A DNA stretch of 60,447 bases from contig JAESPD010000018.1 in the NCBI GenBank assembly GCA_016756855.1, positions 1 to 60,447 of the forward strand, given 5' to 3'. The notes below the pieces were generated by a model. That model did not search any database. It worked only from the letters and a program-made list of their open reading frames with translations, and was not told the origin of the DNA. Below, one piece after another: positions 36,370-45,943 of this stretch (positions are counted from its first letter, which is position 1; every line of letters begins with the position of its first letter). A program made the translations under genes and the position numbers. Source of the stretch: a gamma proteobacterium endosymbiont of Lamellibrachia anaximandri. Its GTDB lineage: Bacteria; Pseudomonadota; Gammaproteobacteria; Chromatiales; Chromatiaceae.

Positions 36370-36830
36370 ACTTCGACCCAATCGATCAAGTGATAGACCA
36401 GATCATCCGCCTCTGCTTCGCGAACCACACGACCCAGAATCGAGTTGCCACTCTCCTCCACCGTCTCCTGCCTTCCGGAAACCAGTGGATGCCAATCAGG
36501 CAGATCCTTGCCTTCCGCCAACAATCGATAGGCGCAAGTGGCGGGAAGCCAGTAGGGATCCTCCAGATCCTGCGGCGTCAAGGTGACACAGGTGGGCACC
36601 AGCACGGATCGATCCATATAACAGGTGCAGCGGCAACCTTCGAGATCCAGTAGATCACAGACCACATTGGTGAAATAGATCTCACGGGTATCTTCGTCTT
36701 CCAGTTTCTGCAGACAACATTTGGCACAACCATCACAGAGAGATTCCCACTGTAATGGGCTCATCTCCGTCAGTTTTACTTCCCGCCAGAATTTTCTTTT
36801 TTTCTCAACCATTGGCCTCTCTTTTTTCAT
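36366..36830 (-). CDS. ycgN: YcgN/UPF0260 cysteine-cluster protein
   Basis: The 154-residue protein has the YcgN signature: W-E-S-L-C-D-G-C-A-K-C-C-L-Q-K-L near residue 30 and C-R-C-T-C-Y near 67, with Y-W-L-P-A-T-C-A-Y-R-L. The Cys set probably binds a metal or an iron-sulfur cluster. Cellular role is not established. An internal ATG at 36812 has GAGAGG very close and is a possible start. Confidence 0.92.
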   Translation of the reverse strand: MKKERPMVEKKRKFWREVKLTEMSPLQWESLCDGCAKCCLQKLEDEDTREIYFTNVVCDLLDLEGCRCTCYMDRSVLVPTCVTLTPQDLEDPYWLPATCAYRLLAEGKDLPDWHPLVSGRQETVEESGNSILGRVVREAEADDLVYHLIDWVEV

Positions 36831-37140
36831 CCGCGCAATTCTCCGGCTTCAGCATCAATCAGGCAATGAAATTATCTCATGAAAAGTGAAATACCCCTAT
36901 TCACACTAGGTATTTTTCCTAATCCAGCACAAGGCACTGGAGAAACAACTTGTCAATCTCTTTTATGCACATTAGTGAAACGAAGGCATCAGGTTATTGG
37001 CTTACATTTTATTCTTGTGAAAATACATATTAAATACAATATAACTTATTGATTAGTTTAGGTTTATTTGCATTGTGCAGAAATTAAACAATTTAACAAC
37101 AATACTGGAACAGCAAGGGCTGGGGGCAAACATAATCACC

Positions 37141-37174
37141 TTACCCACAAAGTTATCCACAGGATCTGTGGAAA
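37141..37174. promoter_or_regulatory. Cluster of DnaA-box-like 9-mers in an AT-rich gap
   Basis: Within 34 bp lie TTACCCACA (37141-37149), a perfect TTATCCACA (37153-37161) and the reverse-strand TTTCCACA (37167-37174). They lie at the right of a 536-bp gene-free region (36831-37366) whose 36870-37130 part is very AT-rich. It could be a replication origin or a DnaA-titrating or regulatory site. No dnaA, dnaN, gidA or parAB gene is nearby, which argues for caution. An 85-codon frame across it looks spurious. Confidence 0.5.
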
Positions 37175-37366
37175 GATTTCAGTAATGAAATATACCGATC
37201 CAACAGCCTCCGACTGCGTTATTCCAGCGCTGAATGAACTAACAACTGGCAGCGAGTCTCCTTTTTGCAATAACCCGCTTATGGGGTATTCAGCAAAGCC
37301 CCGCAGAGGTAAGGTAGCGGAATAACTTGGACGATAGGATCTATCGCGCACCGACAAAGATAGACG

Positions 37367-37855
37367 ATGAGTCAGCAACACAGAGAATTCCAGGCGATTT
37401 TCCCCGTTCCATTTGGCGCGTTAGGGATTGTAATGCGGGGTGAAACACTGCATCAGATAGACTTTCTGCCCCAGAATGCTTCACCCAAACCCCCATCAGA
37501 TGATGTCACCAGAAACGTAGTTTCCCAGATTCAACGCTATTTAGTCGATGGTAAGCGCCTGTTCACTCCGCCCCTGCAACTGCATGGCACCGATTTCCAA
37601 CAGAGAGTCTGGGCTGAGCTTCAAACGATACCATCCGGTGAGGTCCGCACTTACGGAGAGGTTGCCAAACGACTCAACAGTAGCCCCCGTGCCGTCGGCA
37701 ATGCCTGTCGCGCCAATCCCTGTCCTGTAGTAATACCCTGCCACCGAGTGGTGGGCGCCGGTGGTATCGGTGGATTTGCGGGTAAGCGGGAGGGTGGGCC
37801 GCTGGCGATCAAACACTGGTTGCTGAATCACGAAGGCTGGTCCGGTTGCAACTGA
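37367..37855 (+). CDS. ogt: Methylated-DNA--protein-cysteine methyltransferase
   Basis: This 162-residue suicide enzyme moves alkyl groups from O6-alkylguanine to its own cysteine. The active-site motif V-V-I-P-C-H-R-V-V-G and the helix-turn-helix R-A-V-G-N-A-C-R-A-N-P-C carrying the Arg finger are intact, with V-W-A-E-L-Q-T-I-P-S-G-E-V upstream. There is no AraC-like Ada domain, so it matches Ogt. Its stop overlaps the xerD start (TGATG). Confidence 0.93.
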   Translation: MSQQHREFQAIFPVPFGALGIVMRGETLHQIDFLPQNASPKPPSDDVTRNVVSQIQRYLVDGKRLFTPPLQLHGTDFQQRVWAELQTIPSGEVRTYGEVAKRLNSSPRAVGNACRANPCPVVIPCHRVVGAGGIGGFAGKREGGPLAIKHWLLNHEGWSGCN

Positions 37856-38760
37856 TGGTATCACCGGCAGAGGTTCAGGGACGCATCGAAAGTTTTGCCG
37901 ACGCCCTTTGGATGGAGCGAGGACTGAGCCGCAATACCCTCAGTGCCTATCAAAGCGATCTAAACAAGGTTTCGATCTGGCTGCTACAGCAACGAAAAAC
38001 CGATCTGCTGAATGCTGAACGCAGTGATCTGTTGCTCTATCTGGCCGAGCTTGCCCGGCAGGGTCTCAAACCCCGATCAACCGCACGAAGACTCTCCTGC
38101 CTGCGCCAGTTCTATCAATATGCCCTGCGTGAAGGCTGGATCGAACACGATCCCAGCGCCATCATCGACGCTCCCAAGATCGGGCGCCCCCTGCCCGGCG
38201 CCCTGACTGAAGCGGAAGTCGAGGCCCTGCTCGACGCTCCGGATCTGGCGGATGCCCAGGGGTTTCGGGACCGCACCATGCTGGAAGTCCTCTATGCCTC
38301 CGGCCTACGGGTCTCGGAACTGATCAGCCTGCGTCCGGAGCAGGTCAGCCTAACCCAAGGCGTGATAAGGGTCATCGGCAAAGGCGGGAAAGAGCGGCTG
38401 GTGCCACTGGGAGATGAGGCTCAATCCTGGCTGATACGTTTCCTGAAAGGCCCCCGACAAGAGATCCTGGGTGCCCGGCTCTGTCCCGATCTCTTCCCCA
38501 CACGCCGTGGCAGCGGAATGACCCGTCAGGCCTTCTGGTACCTGATCAAAAAACATGCGGTCACTGCTGGCATCAGCAAGCATCTCTCCCCACACACCCT
38601 GCGACACGCCTTCGCCACCCACCTGCTGAACCACGGGGCGGACCTGCGGGTTGTACAACTGTTACTCGGTCACAGCGATCTGTCCACCACCCAGATCTAC
38701 ACCCACGTAGCGAGGGAACGGCTGAAAAGCCTGCACGCCACCCATCATCCCAGAGGTTGA
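37855..38760 (+). CDS. xerD: Tyrosine recombinase XerD
   Basis: This 301-residue recombinase works with XerC at the dif site to resolve chromosome dimers at division. Catalytic residues are visible: Arg in A-S-G-L-R-V-S-E-L, Lys in G-K-G-G-K-E-R, H-T-L-R-H-A-F-A-T-H-L, G-H-S-D-L-S-T-T-Q and the nucleophile in I-Y-T-H-V. The start ATG overlaps the ogt stop; a TTG three codons earlier is less likely. In many gammaproteobacteria xerD lies beside dsbC, and here dsbC is two genes away. Confidence 0.95.
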   Translation: MVSPAEVQGRIESFADALWMERGLSRNTLSAYQSDLNKVSIWLLQQRKTDLLNAERSDLLLYLAELARQGLKPRSTARRLSCLRQFYQYALREGWIEHDPSAIIDAPKIGRPLPGALTEAEVEALLDAPDLADAQGFRDRTMLEVLYASGLRVSELISLRPEQVSLTQGVIRVIGKGGKERLVPLGDEAQSWLIRFLKGPRQEILGARLCPDLFPTRRGSGMTRQAFWYLIKKHAVTAGISKHLSPHTLRHAFATHLLNHGADLRVVQLLLGHSDLSTTQIYTHVARERLKSLHATHHPRG

Positions 38761-38860
38761 GAATAGTTTGTCATCTCGACTTTACGGGTTATGAAGCCAA
38801 CCTCACATTGTGCTACATTCCGGGGAGTTCCAGGTTGACCTGGCAAATCAGGAGTTTTCA

Positions 38861-39343
38861 ATGCCGTCATTCGATATTGTGTCAGAAGTCGACGTCCAGG
38901 AGGTGAGGAACGCCGTGGATCAGGCGAACCGTGAGATCGGTACCCGCTTTGACTTCAAAGGCGTGGACGCAAAATTCGAGCAGAATGAGAGCGAAATCAC
39001 CCTGCGCGCCGAGCAAGAGTTCCAACTACAGCAGATGATGGATATTTTGCGGCAAAAACTTGTCAAACGGAAAGTCGATATCGCCTGTATGGATATCAAG
39101 GATCCGGAAACCACACTTAGTGCCGCCCGCCAGCAAGTCATCATTAAACAGGGCATAGATACCGATACCGCCAGGAAGATGGTCAAGGCGATCAAGGCAA
39201 GCAAGATCAAGGTTCAGGCCCAGATCCAGGGTGAACAGGTTCGGGTAACCGGCAAGAAACGGGATGATCTGCAGCAGGTCATCACCATGTTACGGGAGGC
39301 TGACTACGGCCTGCCAGTGCAATATCAGAATTTTCGGGATTGA
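38861..39343 (+). CDS. yajQ: YajQ family nucleotide-binding protein
   Basis: This 160-residue UPF0234 protein starts [11 protein letters not shown], with the family segments R-F-D-F-K-G and [14 protein letters not shown]. Members bind nucleotides, and in some pathogens cyclic di-GMP, to tune transcription. The start follows an AGGAG site; the frame also extends 17 codons upstream but without family similarity. Confidence 0.95.
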   Translation: MPSFDIVSEVDVQEVRNAVDQANREIGTRFDFKGVDAKFEQNESEITLRAEQEFQLQQMMDILRQKLVKRKVDIACMDIKDPETTLSAARQQVIIKQGIDTDTARKMVKAIKASKIKVQAQIQGEQVRVTGKKRDDLQQVITMLREADYGLPVQYQNFRD

Positions 39344-39346
39344 TTA

Positions 39347-40108
39347 ATGAAGAAAAATTTTAATTTCCGCCGCAAACAGGCAGGCATCCTCTCAGCAGCA
39401 ACCTTAGTTGCCCTGCTCTCCTTCGGCAATACCCTGGCTGCGAACGATGCCGCAACGATCAAACAAATCCAGGATGGGATCGCCAAGCTGATCCCCGGAG
39501 AGACTCCGGACAACATCACCGAATCGGTGGTTCCCGGTCTGTACGAAGTGATGATAGGGCCACGTCTGTTCTATGTCAGCGGTGATGGAAAGTATCTCTT
39601 CAACGGTAAACTTTTTGAGATCGCGACAAGAGAGGATCTCTCAACGCCTAAGATCTCCCTGGCCAAGGCGGATGCCATTACCAAGGTTGGTGAGGAGAAC
39701 ATGGTCATTTTCGGCCCCGGTGATGCCAAACACACCATCACCGTGTTCACCGATATCGACTGCGGTTACTGCCGCAAACTGCACAGTGAGATCACGCAAT
39801 ACAACGATCTTGGCATTCGTGTCCGCTATATGATGTTTCCCCGTGCCGGTGTAGGCAGCGCCTCCTATACAAAGGCCGTCTCTGTCTGGTGCGCCGATGA
39901 CCAGAAGGCTGCAATGACCCTTTCCAAGGCCGGTAAGCCTATCGATGAAAAGCTGTGTGACAATCCAATCGTGGATCACATGAAACTGGGCGAAGTGCTC
40001 GGCGTAACAGGAACCCCGGCGGTCTTCCTTTCCGATGGGGAACTCCTGCCCGGTTATGTTCCGGCGGCCAAGATGTCGGCCTACCTGAATGGACGGACCA
40101 ACCAATAG
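39347..40108 (+). CDS. dsbC: Thiol:disulfide interchange protein DsbC
   Basis: This 253-residue periplasmic disulfide isomerase has a signal peptide (F-R-R-K then hydrophobic to S-F-G-N-T-L-A-A, cleaved near residue 32), an N-terminal dimerisation domain, and a thioredoxin domain with F-T-D-I-D-C-G-Y-C-R-K and the cis-Pro V-T-G-T-P-A. It repairs wrongly paired cysteines and is kept reduced by DsbD. It follows yajQ by 3 nt and has a strong terminator downstream. Confidence 0.95.
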   Translation: MKKNFNFRRKQAGILSAATLVALLSFGNTLAANDAATIKQIQDGIAKLIPGETPDNITESVVPGLYEVMIGPRLFYVSGDGKYLFNGKLFEIATREDLSTPKISLAKADAITKVGEENMVIFGPGDAKHTITVFTDIDCGYCRKLHSEITQYNDLGIRVRYMMFPRAGVGSASYTKAVSVWCADDQKAAMTLSKAGKPIDEKLCDNPIVDHMKLGEVLGVTGTPAVFLSDGELLPGYVPAAKMSAYLNGRTNQ

Positions 40109-40134
40109 TTCGACCACCTTGCGAGACAGCCAAC

Positions 40135-40160
40135 GGGGAGCTTCTGCTCCCCATTTTTTT
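40135..40160 (+). terminator. Rho-independent terminator after dsbC
   Basis: Stem GGGGAGC/GCTCCCC with a TTCT loop (40135-40152) is followed by seven T residues. It lies 27 nt after the dsbC stop. Confidence 0.9.
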
Positions 40161-40278
40161 GCCTGATTTTCGTGATACGGCTCACAATCAGCAGAATTGT
40201 GAACTAATGAGGTCAATAAATTGAAAAAACCGCCGATAACCTTCCCGAGCAACAATAGTCATTAGGGGAACTAAAATA

Positions 40279-41031
40279 GTGCAGGCCCATAAACTGGATC
40301 TGGCATATCGCTCCGAAACGGGGCCCGTACGCAAGAGCAATCAGGACACGATCGGCACAGATGAGGCTGCCGGTATCGTAATCGTTGCCGACGGCATGGG
40401 GGGCGCGAATGGCGGTGAGATCGCCAGTCAACTGGCAGTTGATCTGTTGATGCAATATTTCACTGACGATGAACGTAACCCAGTCGCTGAATCCGACCAC
40501 CAACTCCAGGAGAGCCTATCAGTTGTCAACAATGCCATCCTGGAGGCTGCAGAGCAGATGCCGGAACTACAGGGAATGGGTACCACGCTGGTATTGGGCA
40601 TGTTCGATGAGAATCATCTGCGCTACGCACACGTTGGCGACTCCCGACTCTACCGTCTGCGTAACGGCAAGCTGACCTCTCTGACCCGCGATCACAGTCT
40701 GATCGAGGATATGATCGATAAGCAAGTATTCTCCTCATCGCTTGAAGCTATTGAAGCAGGTGTTCCACGCAACATTCTTTCCAAAGCATTCGGTACTGCA
40801 CCAAATGTCGAGGCTGATATCGCTAAGACCGATCTCAAGATGGGAGATATCTACCTGTTCTGCTCCGACGGGCTGACCAGCATCGTTTCCGACGAAAAGA
40901 TAGAGGATGAATTGCTCAGCACAGAGAAGAATTTGATTAAACAGGTCGATGAACTGATTGAAAACGCCTGCAACAATGGCGGTACCGATAATGTTTCGAT
41001 TGTGCTGGTAAGCATTGATGAGGCGGCTTGA
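40279..41031 (+). CDS. PP2C-family protein serine/threonine phosphatase
   Basis: The 250-residue phosphatase has the metal-binding motifs N-Q-D-T, V-A-D-G-M-G-G, H-V-G-D-S-R, F-C-S-D-G-L-T and G-G-T-D-N-V-S, all expected for Stp1/PrpC-type enzymes needing Mn or Mg. The start is GTG at 40279. It precedes an FHA-domain gene by 60 nt; the matching Hanks-type kinase is not in the window. Such pairs are found in type VI secretion or cell-division signalling, but nothing here decides which. Confidence 0.93.
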   Translation: MQAHKLDLAYRSETGPVRKSNQDTIGTDEAAGIVIVADGMGGANGGEIASQLAVDLLMQYFTDDERNPVAESDHQLQESLSVVNNAILEAAEQMPELQGMGTTLVLGMFDENHLRYAHVGDSRLYRLRNGKLTSLTRDHSLIEDMIDKQVFSSSLEAIEAGVPRNILSKAFGTAPNVEADIAKTDLKMGDIYLFCSDGLTSIVSDEKIEDELLSTEKNLIKQVDELIENACNNGGTDNVSIVLVSIDEAA

Positions 41032-41091
41032 GTGAAGACCCGCCGGGTTATGAATGCGAAGATTTATTTACTGTATTGGGGTAGTTGAATC

Positions 41092-41751
41092 ATGGAAAAG
41101 CTTCTCGTTTTAAACAACAACGAAACGCTTCAGGAGTTTCCTTTGGAGCAGAGACGCGTTGAACTGGGACGGGATCCAACCAACGACCTCTGTCTTGGTG
41201 ACCAGTCAGTCAGTCGCCATCATGCCAGTCTTGTGCGAATCTATACCGAGTACTATCTGGAAGATCATCGCAGTACCAATGGTACCCGGCTGAATGGCCA
41301 GGATATCAAAAAACATATGCTGAAAAACGGCGATGTCATCGAGATCGGAAAGTATCGCCTCAAATACAAGAAACAACAGGAGAAGAGCAACGAGAGCGAC
41401 CTCGACAGGACGGTCGTCATACAACCGTCAGTCCTAAAACGCGTATCACGGGCAAAAACGGCCAACAATCCGCCAACCTCAAAACCTGGCTTGGCCTTTA
41501 TCCACTATCTGGCAGGACCGGAGAAAGGTCAGGAAGCAAAACTTAACCGCGCCTTCTTCACTATCGGGGAGACAGGCGGCGATCTTGCGCTGATTACCAA
41601 ACGTCATCAAGGTTACTATCTGCTGAAGCTTGGCGGACACACAATCCCATCGGTTAACGGAAACTCTGTGCGCGCAGGAGGCGTCGAACTCACACATGGC
41701 GATCAAATCGTATTTGGTGAACGCCAATGGGAGTTTCTGTCAGGGAGTTGA
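41092..41751 (+). CDS. FHA-domain protein, two FHA-like modules
   Basis: The N-terminal ~85 residues form a canonical phosphothreonine-binding FHA domain with G-R-D-P-T-N-D, S-V-S-R-H-H-A and S-T-N-G-T. A Lys/Ser linker follows, containing D-L-D-R-T-V-V-I-Q-P. Residues ~140-219 repeat the fold (F-F-T-I-G-E-T-G-G-D ... V-N-G-N-S-V) but lack the Arg, Ser and His that bind phosphate, so that copy is degenerate. It is probably a substrate or reader in a Ser/Thr phosphorylation pathway undone by the PP2C upstream. Confidence 0.9.
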   Translation: MEKLLVLNNNETLQEFPLEQRRVELGRDPTNDLCLGDQSVSRHHASLVRIYTEYYLEDHRSTNGTRLNGQDIKKHMLKNGDVIEIGKYRLKYKKQQEKSNESDLDRTVVIQPSVLKRVSRAKTANNPPTSKPGLAFIHYLAGPEKGQEAKLNRAFFTIGETGGDLALITKRHQGYYLLKLGGHTIPSVNGNSVRAGGVELTHGDQIVFGERQWEFLSGS

Positions 41752-41925
41752 GCCTTATTCTGGGAAAGTAAAAAAATTGTTGGAGCAGCGTCCCTCCGCG
41801 CCCACGAACTCTTCTCAGCAAGCGGCTGGTTAAATTAAAGTTCCTTCTCTCTCTGCCGCATCAATCAATAGATTCCCGATCATTGATCGTTAAACACAAG
41901 TCCAGCCGTTAAGGAGTAACAGACC

Positions 41926-42249
41926 ATGGCACCAGAATCACTTGATCACAACCGCATGCTGCTGGAGATCGACCGCACGATCCGTGATCTCAACCGTAAC
42001 ACCATCAACCCCATGATCCCTGAGCTCACACTGAAAGATCTCTGCCCGGTCATGGAACTGGTCGCCCGTGCAAGGGGACTCTATCTGAAAGAGCTGTTTG
42101 AGATCACTGAGATTGCAGGAGATAAAATGCCCTCCCAGGATCAGATAGGACGATTGCAAAAGCTGCGGAAGAACTTCGAGGAGCTGGTCAAGGGCGCACA
42201 AGCGCTGGAAATTGCCATAGAGCGTGGATATCTGGACGTCAACCGCTGA
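41926..42249 (+). CDS. Small helical protein of unknown function
   Basis: This 107-residue protein follows AAGGAG. Its pattern is of amphipathic helices (N-R-M-L-L-E-I-D-R-T-I-R-D-L-N-R and Q-K-L-R-K-N-F-E-E-L-V-K-G), with no signal peptide or catalytic motif. It stands 175 nt after the FHA gene and before a hairpin. I do not recognise the family. Confidence 0.65.
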   Translation: MAPESLDHNRMLLEIDRTIRDLNRNTINPMIPELTLKDLCPVMELVARARGLYLKELFEITEIAGDKMPSQDQIGRLQKLRKNFEELVKGAQALEIAIERGYLDVNR

Positions 42250-42291
42250 ACCGAAATCCGCCCCCCTTCCACCGTAACTCGCGCGGTTATT

Positions 42292-42330
42292 AACGGCAGA
42301 GACGCATTGCGATCTCTGCCGTTCTCATAT
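42292..42330 (+). terminator. Terminator-like hairpin
   Basis: Perfect 11-bp stem AACGGCAGAGA/TCTCTGCCGTT with a 10-nt loop, followed by a weak T tract (GTTCTCAT). It separates the small helical protein gene from hemF. Confidence 0.6.
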
Positions 42331-42343
42331 ACAACATCCCTGA

Positions 42344-43300
<957 letters not shown>

Positions 43301-43365
43301 GATTGAATCCTTGGGTTTTTGACCTACCATCAAAGTAAACCTGATAACGCTGAACGGAGGGAGTC

Positions 43366-44055
43366 ATGAGTGCTTTCAAAGGATTTCCCGAGGCCTGTCT
43401 CCCTTTTCTAGAGACTCTGTCAAACAACAATAACAGAGCCTGGTTTAGCGAAAACAAAACCGCTTACGAACAGCAAGTTCGTGAACCGGCACTGGCATTC
43501 ATCGAGCATATGCAACCCAGGCTGCAGAAGATCTCCCCACGGTTCCGCGCCATCGCAAAAAAGTCCGGCGGATCTCTGATGCGGGTCTACCGGGACACCC
43601 GGTTCTCAAAAGACAAAACGCCCTACAAAACCAACATCGGCATTCAGTTCCGGCACGAACTGGGAAAGGATGTCCATGCACCGGGTTTTTATGTTCACAT
43701 AGAACCGGAACTCTGCTTTGTCGGCGCCGGTATCTGGCATCCAGAGAACCCCATCCTTGGGAATATCCGTGATTTCATCGTAGACAATCCGGCATCGTGG
43801 AAAGCCGCCAGGGATGACAAAACCTTCCGCAGACATTTCACCCTCGAGGGTGATTCGCTCAAACGTCCTCCCCGGGGTTTCCCCCCTGATCATGCGTTGA
43901 TGGATGATCTCAAACGCAAGGATTTCATTGCCTGCAAATATTTTGATAGCGGAAAGATAATAGCCCCATCCTTTGCCCAGTTCGTAACCAACAGCTTCAA
44001 ACAGGCAGACCCGTTCATGCGCTACCTGTGCAGCGCAGTGAATGTGAACTATTAA
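43366..44055 (+). CDS. DUF2461 family protein
   Basis: This 229-residue protein matches the DUF2461/TIGR02453 family: N-N-N-R-A-W-F-S-E-N-K-T-A-Y near the start, R-D-T-R-F-S-K-D-K-T-P-Y-K-T-N, and G-F-Y-V-H-I-E-P. Function is unknown. It has a GGAGGG ribosome binding site and stands alone before a dispersed repeat. Confidence 0.9.
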   Translation: MSAFKGFPEACLPFLETLSNNNNRAWFSENKTAYEQQVREPALAFIEHMQPRLQKISPRFRAIAKKSGGSLMRVYRDTRFSKDKTPYKTNIGIQFRHELGKDVHAPGFYVHIEPELCFVGAGIWHPENPILGNIRDFIVDNPASWKAARDDKTFRRHFTLEGDSLKRPPRGFPPDHALMDDLKRKDFIACKYFDSGKIIAPSFAQFVTNSFKQADPFMRYLCSAVNVNY

Positions 44056-44058
44056 GCC

Positions 44059-44150
44059 GTAGGCCCGATCAAGCGTAGCAGATCGGGCGTTATTGCATCG
44101 GCAGGATCAACAAGATTGCCGGTTCCGCTGCGCTTGAACCGGCCTACATC
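44059..44150. repeat. Dispersed intergenic repeat, copy A
   Basis: A ~92-bp element made of two hairpins: GCCCGATC...GATCGGGC and GCCGGTTC...GAACCGGC, bounded by GTAGGC/GCCTAC. The reverse complement is strongly similar to 52695-52793. It fills the gap between the DUF2461 gene and ybiT. Confidence 0.85.
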
Positions 44151-44332
44151 TAAGGAGTCATCCGGAAAGGGTGACTTCTTGCTGCGAAGTAATAACTCAC
44201 TTCAATCCAGGGTTGCACCCCCCACCCCAGGCTGTGTCATAATGCGCCGCTTTTGTGCTTAACGCCTTCTCGCTTGCACTTTCTCGCCTGTCCAGCAGTC
44301 CACAAGCATCTCACTATTTTCCGGAAAACATT

Positions 44333-45937
44333 TTGATCTCAACAGCCAATATCACCATGCAGTTCGGGGCCAAGCCCCTGTTTGAAAATATCTCGGTCAA
44401 GTTCGGCAGCGGCAACCGCTACGGACTGATCGGCGCCAACGGTTGCGGCAAGTCGACTCTGATGAAAATCCTCGGCGGAGATCTGGAGCCGACTGCCGGC
44501 AACGTCACCGTCGACCCCAACGAGCGGTTGGGCAAACTGCGCCAGGACCAGTTCGCCTATGAAGAATCTACGGTGCTCGACACCGTGATCATGGGACACG
44601 CCGAGCTGTGGAAGGTAAAGCAGGAACGTGACCGCATCTACGCACTACCGGAGATGAGCGAAGAGGAAGGGATGCAGGTGGCCGAGCTGGAGGTGGAGTT
44701 TGCCGAGTTCGACGGCTATACCGCCGAGTCGCGTGCCGGTGAGTTGTTGCTCGGCCTGGATATCCCGCTGGAGCAGCACAACGGCCCAATGAGCGCCGTG
44801 GCTCCCGGCTGGAAACTGCGCGTTCTGCTGGCCCAGGCGCTGTTCGCCGAGCCGGACATCATGCTGCTCGACGAGCCCACCAACAACCTCGACATCAATA
44901 CCATCCGCTGGCTGGAGGATGTGCTCAACGAACGCAACTCCACCATGATCATCATCTCCCACGACCGTCACTTTCTTAACAGCGTCTGCACCCACATGGC
45001 CGACCTGGATTACGGCGAATTGCGGGTCTATCCGGGCAACTACGATGAGTACATGACTGCTGCCAGCCAGGTTCGCGAACGTCAGTTGGCCAACAACGCC
45101 AAGAAAAAGGCGCAGATCGCCGAACTGCAAACCTTTGTCAGCCGCTTCTCCGCCAACGCATCAAAGGCCAAGCAGGCCACCTCACGCGCCAGACAGATCG
45201 ACAAGATCCAGCTTGATGAGATCAAGCCCTCCAGCCGTCAGAACCCTTTCATCCGCTTCGAGCAGGAGAAGAGACTCTATCGCCTCGCCCTGGAGGTTGA
45301 GGGACTCAGCAAAGGTTATGATGAAAAGCCACTGTTCAACGGCCTGGATCTGATGGTCGAGGTTGGTGAACGCATCGCCATCATCGGACCTAACGGGATC
45401 GGAAAAACCACACTGCTTCGCACCCTGGTCGGCACCGGGCACAGGGGCCTGAGTCCAGACAGCGGCACGGTGAAATGGTCGGAGAATGTCACTATCGGCT
45501 ACTACGCCCAGGACCACGCCGTCGACTTTGAAGATGATATGAACCTGCTGGAATGGATGAGCCAGTGGCAGCAGAAGGGCGACGATGAACAGGTTGTGCG
45601 CAGCTACCTCGGTCGCATGCTCTTCTCGCAGAAGGAGATCGAAAAATCTGTAAAAGTGATCTCTGGTGGAGAACAGGGACGCATGCTCTTCGGCAAGATC
45701 ATGATGCAGAAACCCAACGTACTGGTGATGGACGAGCCCACCAACCATCTGGATATGGAATCCATCGAGTCACTCAACACGGCGCTGGAGAACTACCCCG
45801 GCACACTGATCTTCGTCAGTCATGACCGGGAGATAGTCTCCTCACTGGCCACCCGCATTATCGAACTCACTCCCGAGGGTGAGATCACCTTTAATGGCAA
45901 CTATGAGGAGTATCTGCGCGGTCAGGACGTAGTTTGA
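44333..45937 (+). CDS. ybiT: ABC-F ATPase YbiT
   Basis: This 534-residue protein has two ABC ATPase domains and no membrane part. It is closest to YbiT by its N-terminus, [16 protein letters not shown]. Walker A motifs are G-A-N-G-C-G-K-S-T and G-P-N-G-I-G-K-T-T; Walker B regions are [10 protein letters not shown] and [14 protein letters not shown] proteins bind the ribosomal E site. The start is TTG at 44333 with GGAAA upstream; the extra 26 codons to 44255 have no family match. It is convergent with jetD (6 nt gap). Confidence 0.93.
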   Translation: MISTANITMQFGAKPLFENISVKFGSGNRYGLIGANGCGKSTLMKILGGDLEPTAGNVTVDPNERLGKLRQDQFAYEESTVLDTVIMGHAELWKVKQERDRIYALPEMSEEEGMQVAELEVEFAEFDGYTAESRAGELLLGLDIPLEQHNGPMSAVAPGWKLRVLLAQALFAEPDIMLLDEPTNNLDINTIRWLEDVLNERNSTMIIISHDRHFLNSVCTHMADLDYGELRVYPGNYDEYMTAASQVRERQLANNAKKKAQIAELQTFVSRFSANASKAKQATSRARQIDKIQLDEIKPSSRQNPFIRFEQEKRLYRLALEVEGLSKGYDEKPLFNGLDLMVEVGERIAIIGPNGIGKTTLLRTLVGTGHRGLSPDSGTVKWSENVTIGYYAQDHAVDFEDDMNLLEWMSQWQQKGDDEQVVRSYLGRMLFSQKEIEKSVKVISGGEQGRMLFGKIMMQKPNVLVMDEPTNHLDMESIESLNTALENYPGTLIFVSHDREIVSSLATRIIELTPEGEITFNGNYEEYLRGQDVV

Positions 45938-45943
45938 CATCTC

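Noticed and set aside
37141-37174. Calling the DnaA boxes oriC
   Set aside because: No dnaA, dnaN, gidA or parAB neighbours, and skew cannot be calculated from this window; kept only as a finding.
37068-37325. 85-codon frame across the DnaA-box cluster
   Set aside because: It overlaps regulatory-looking sequence, has no ribosome binding site and a composition unlike real proteins here.
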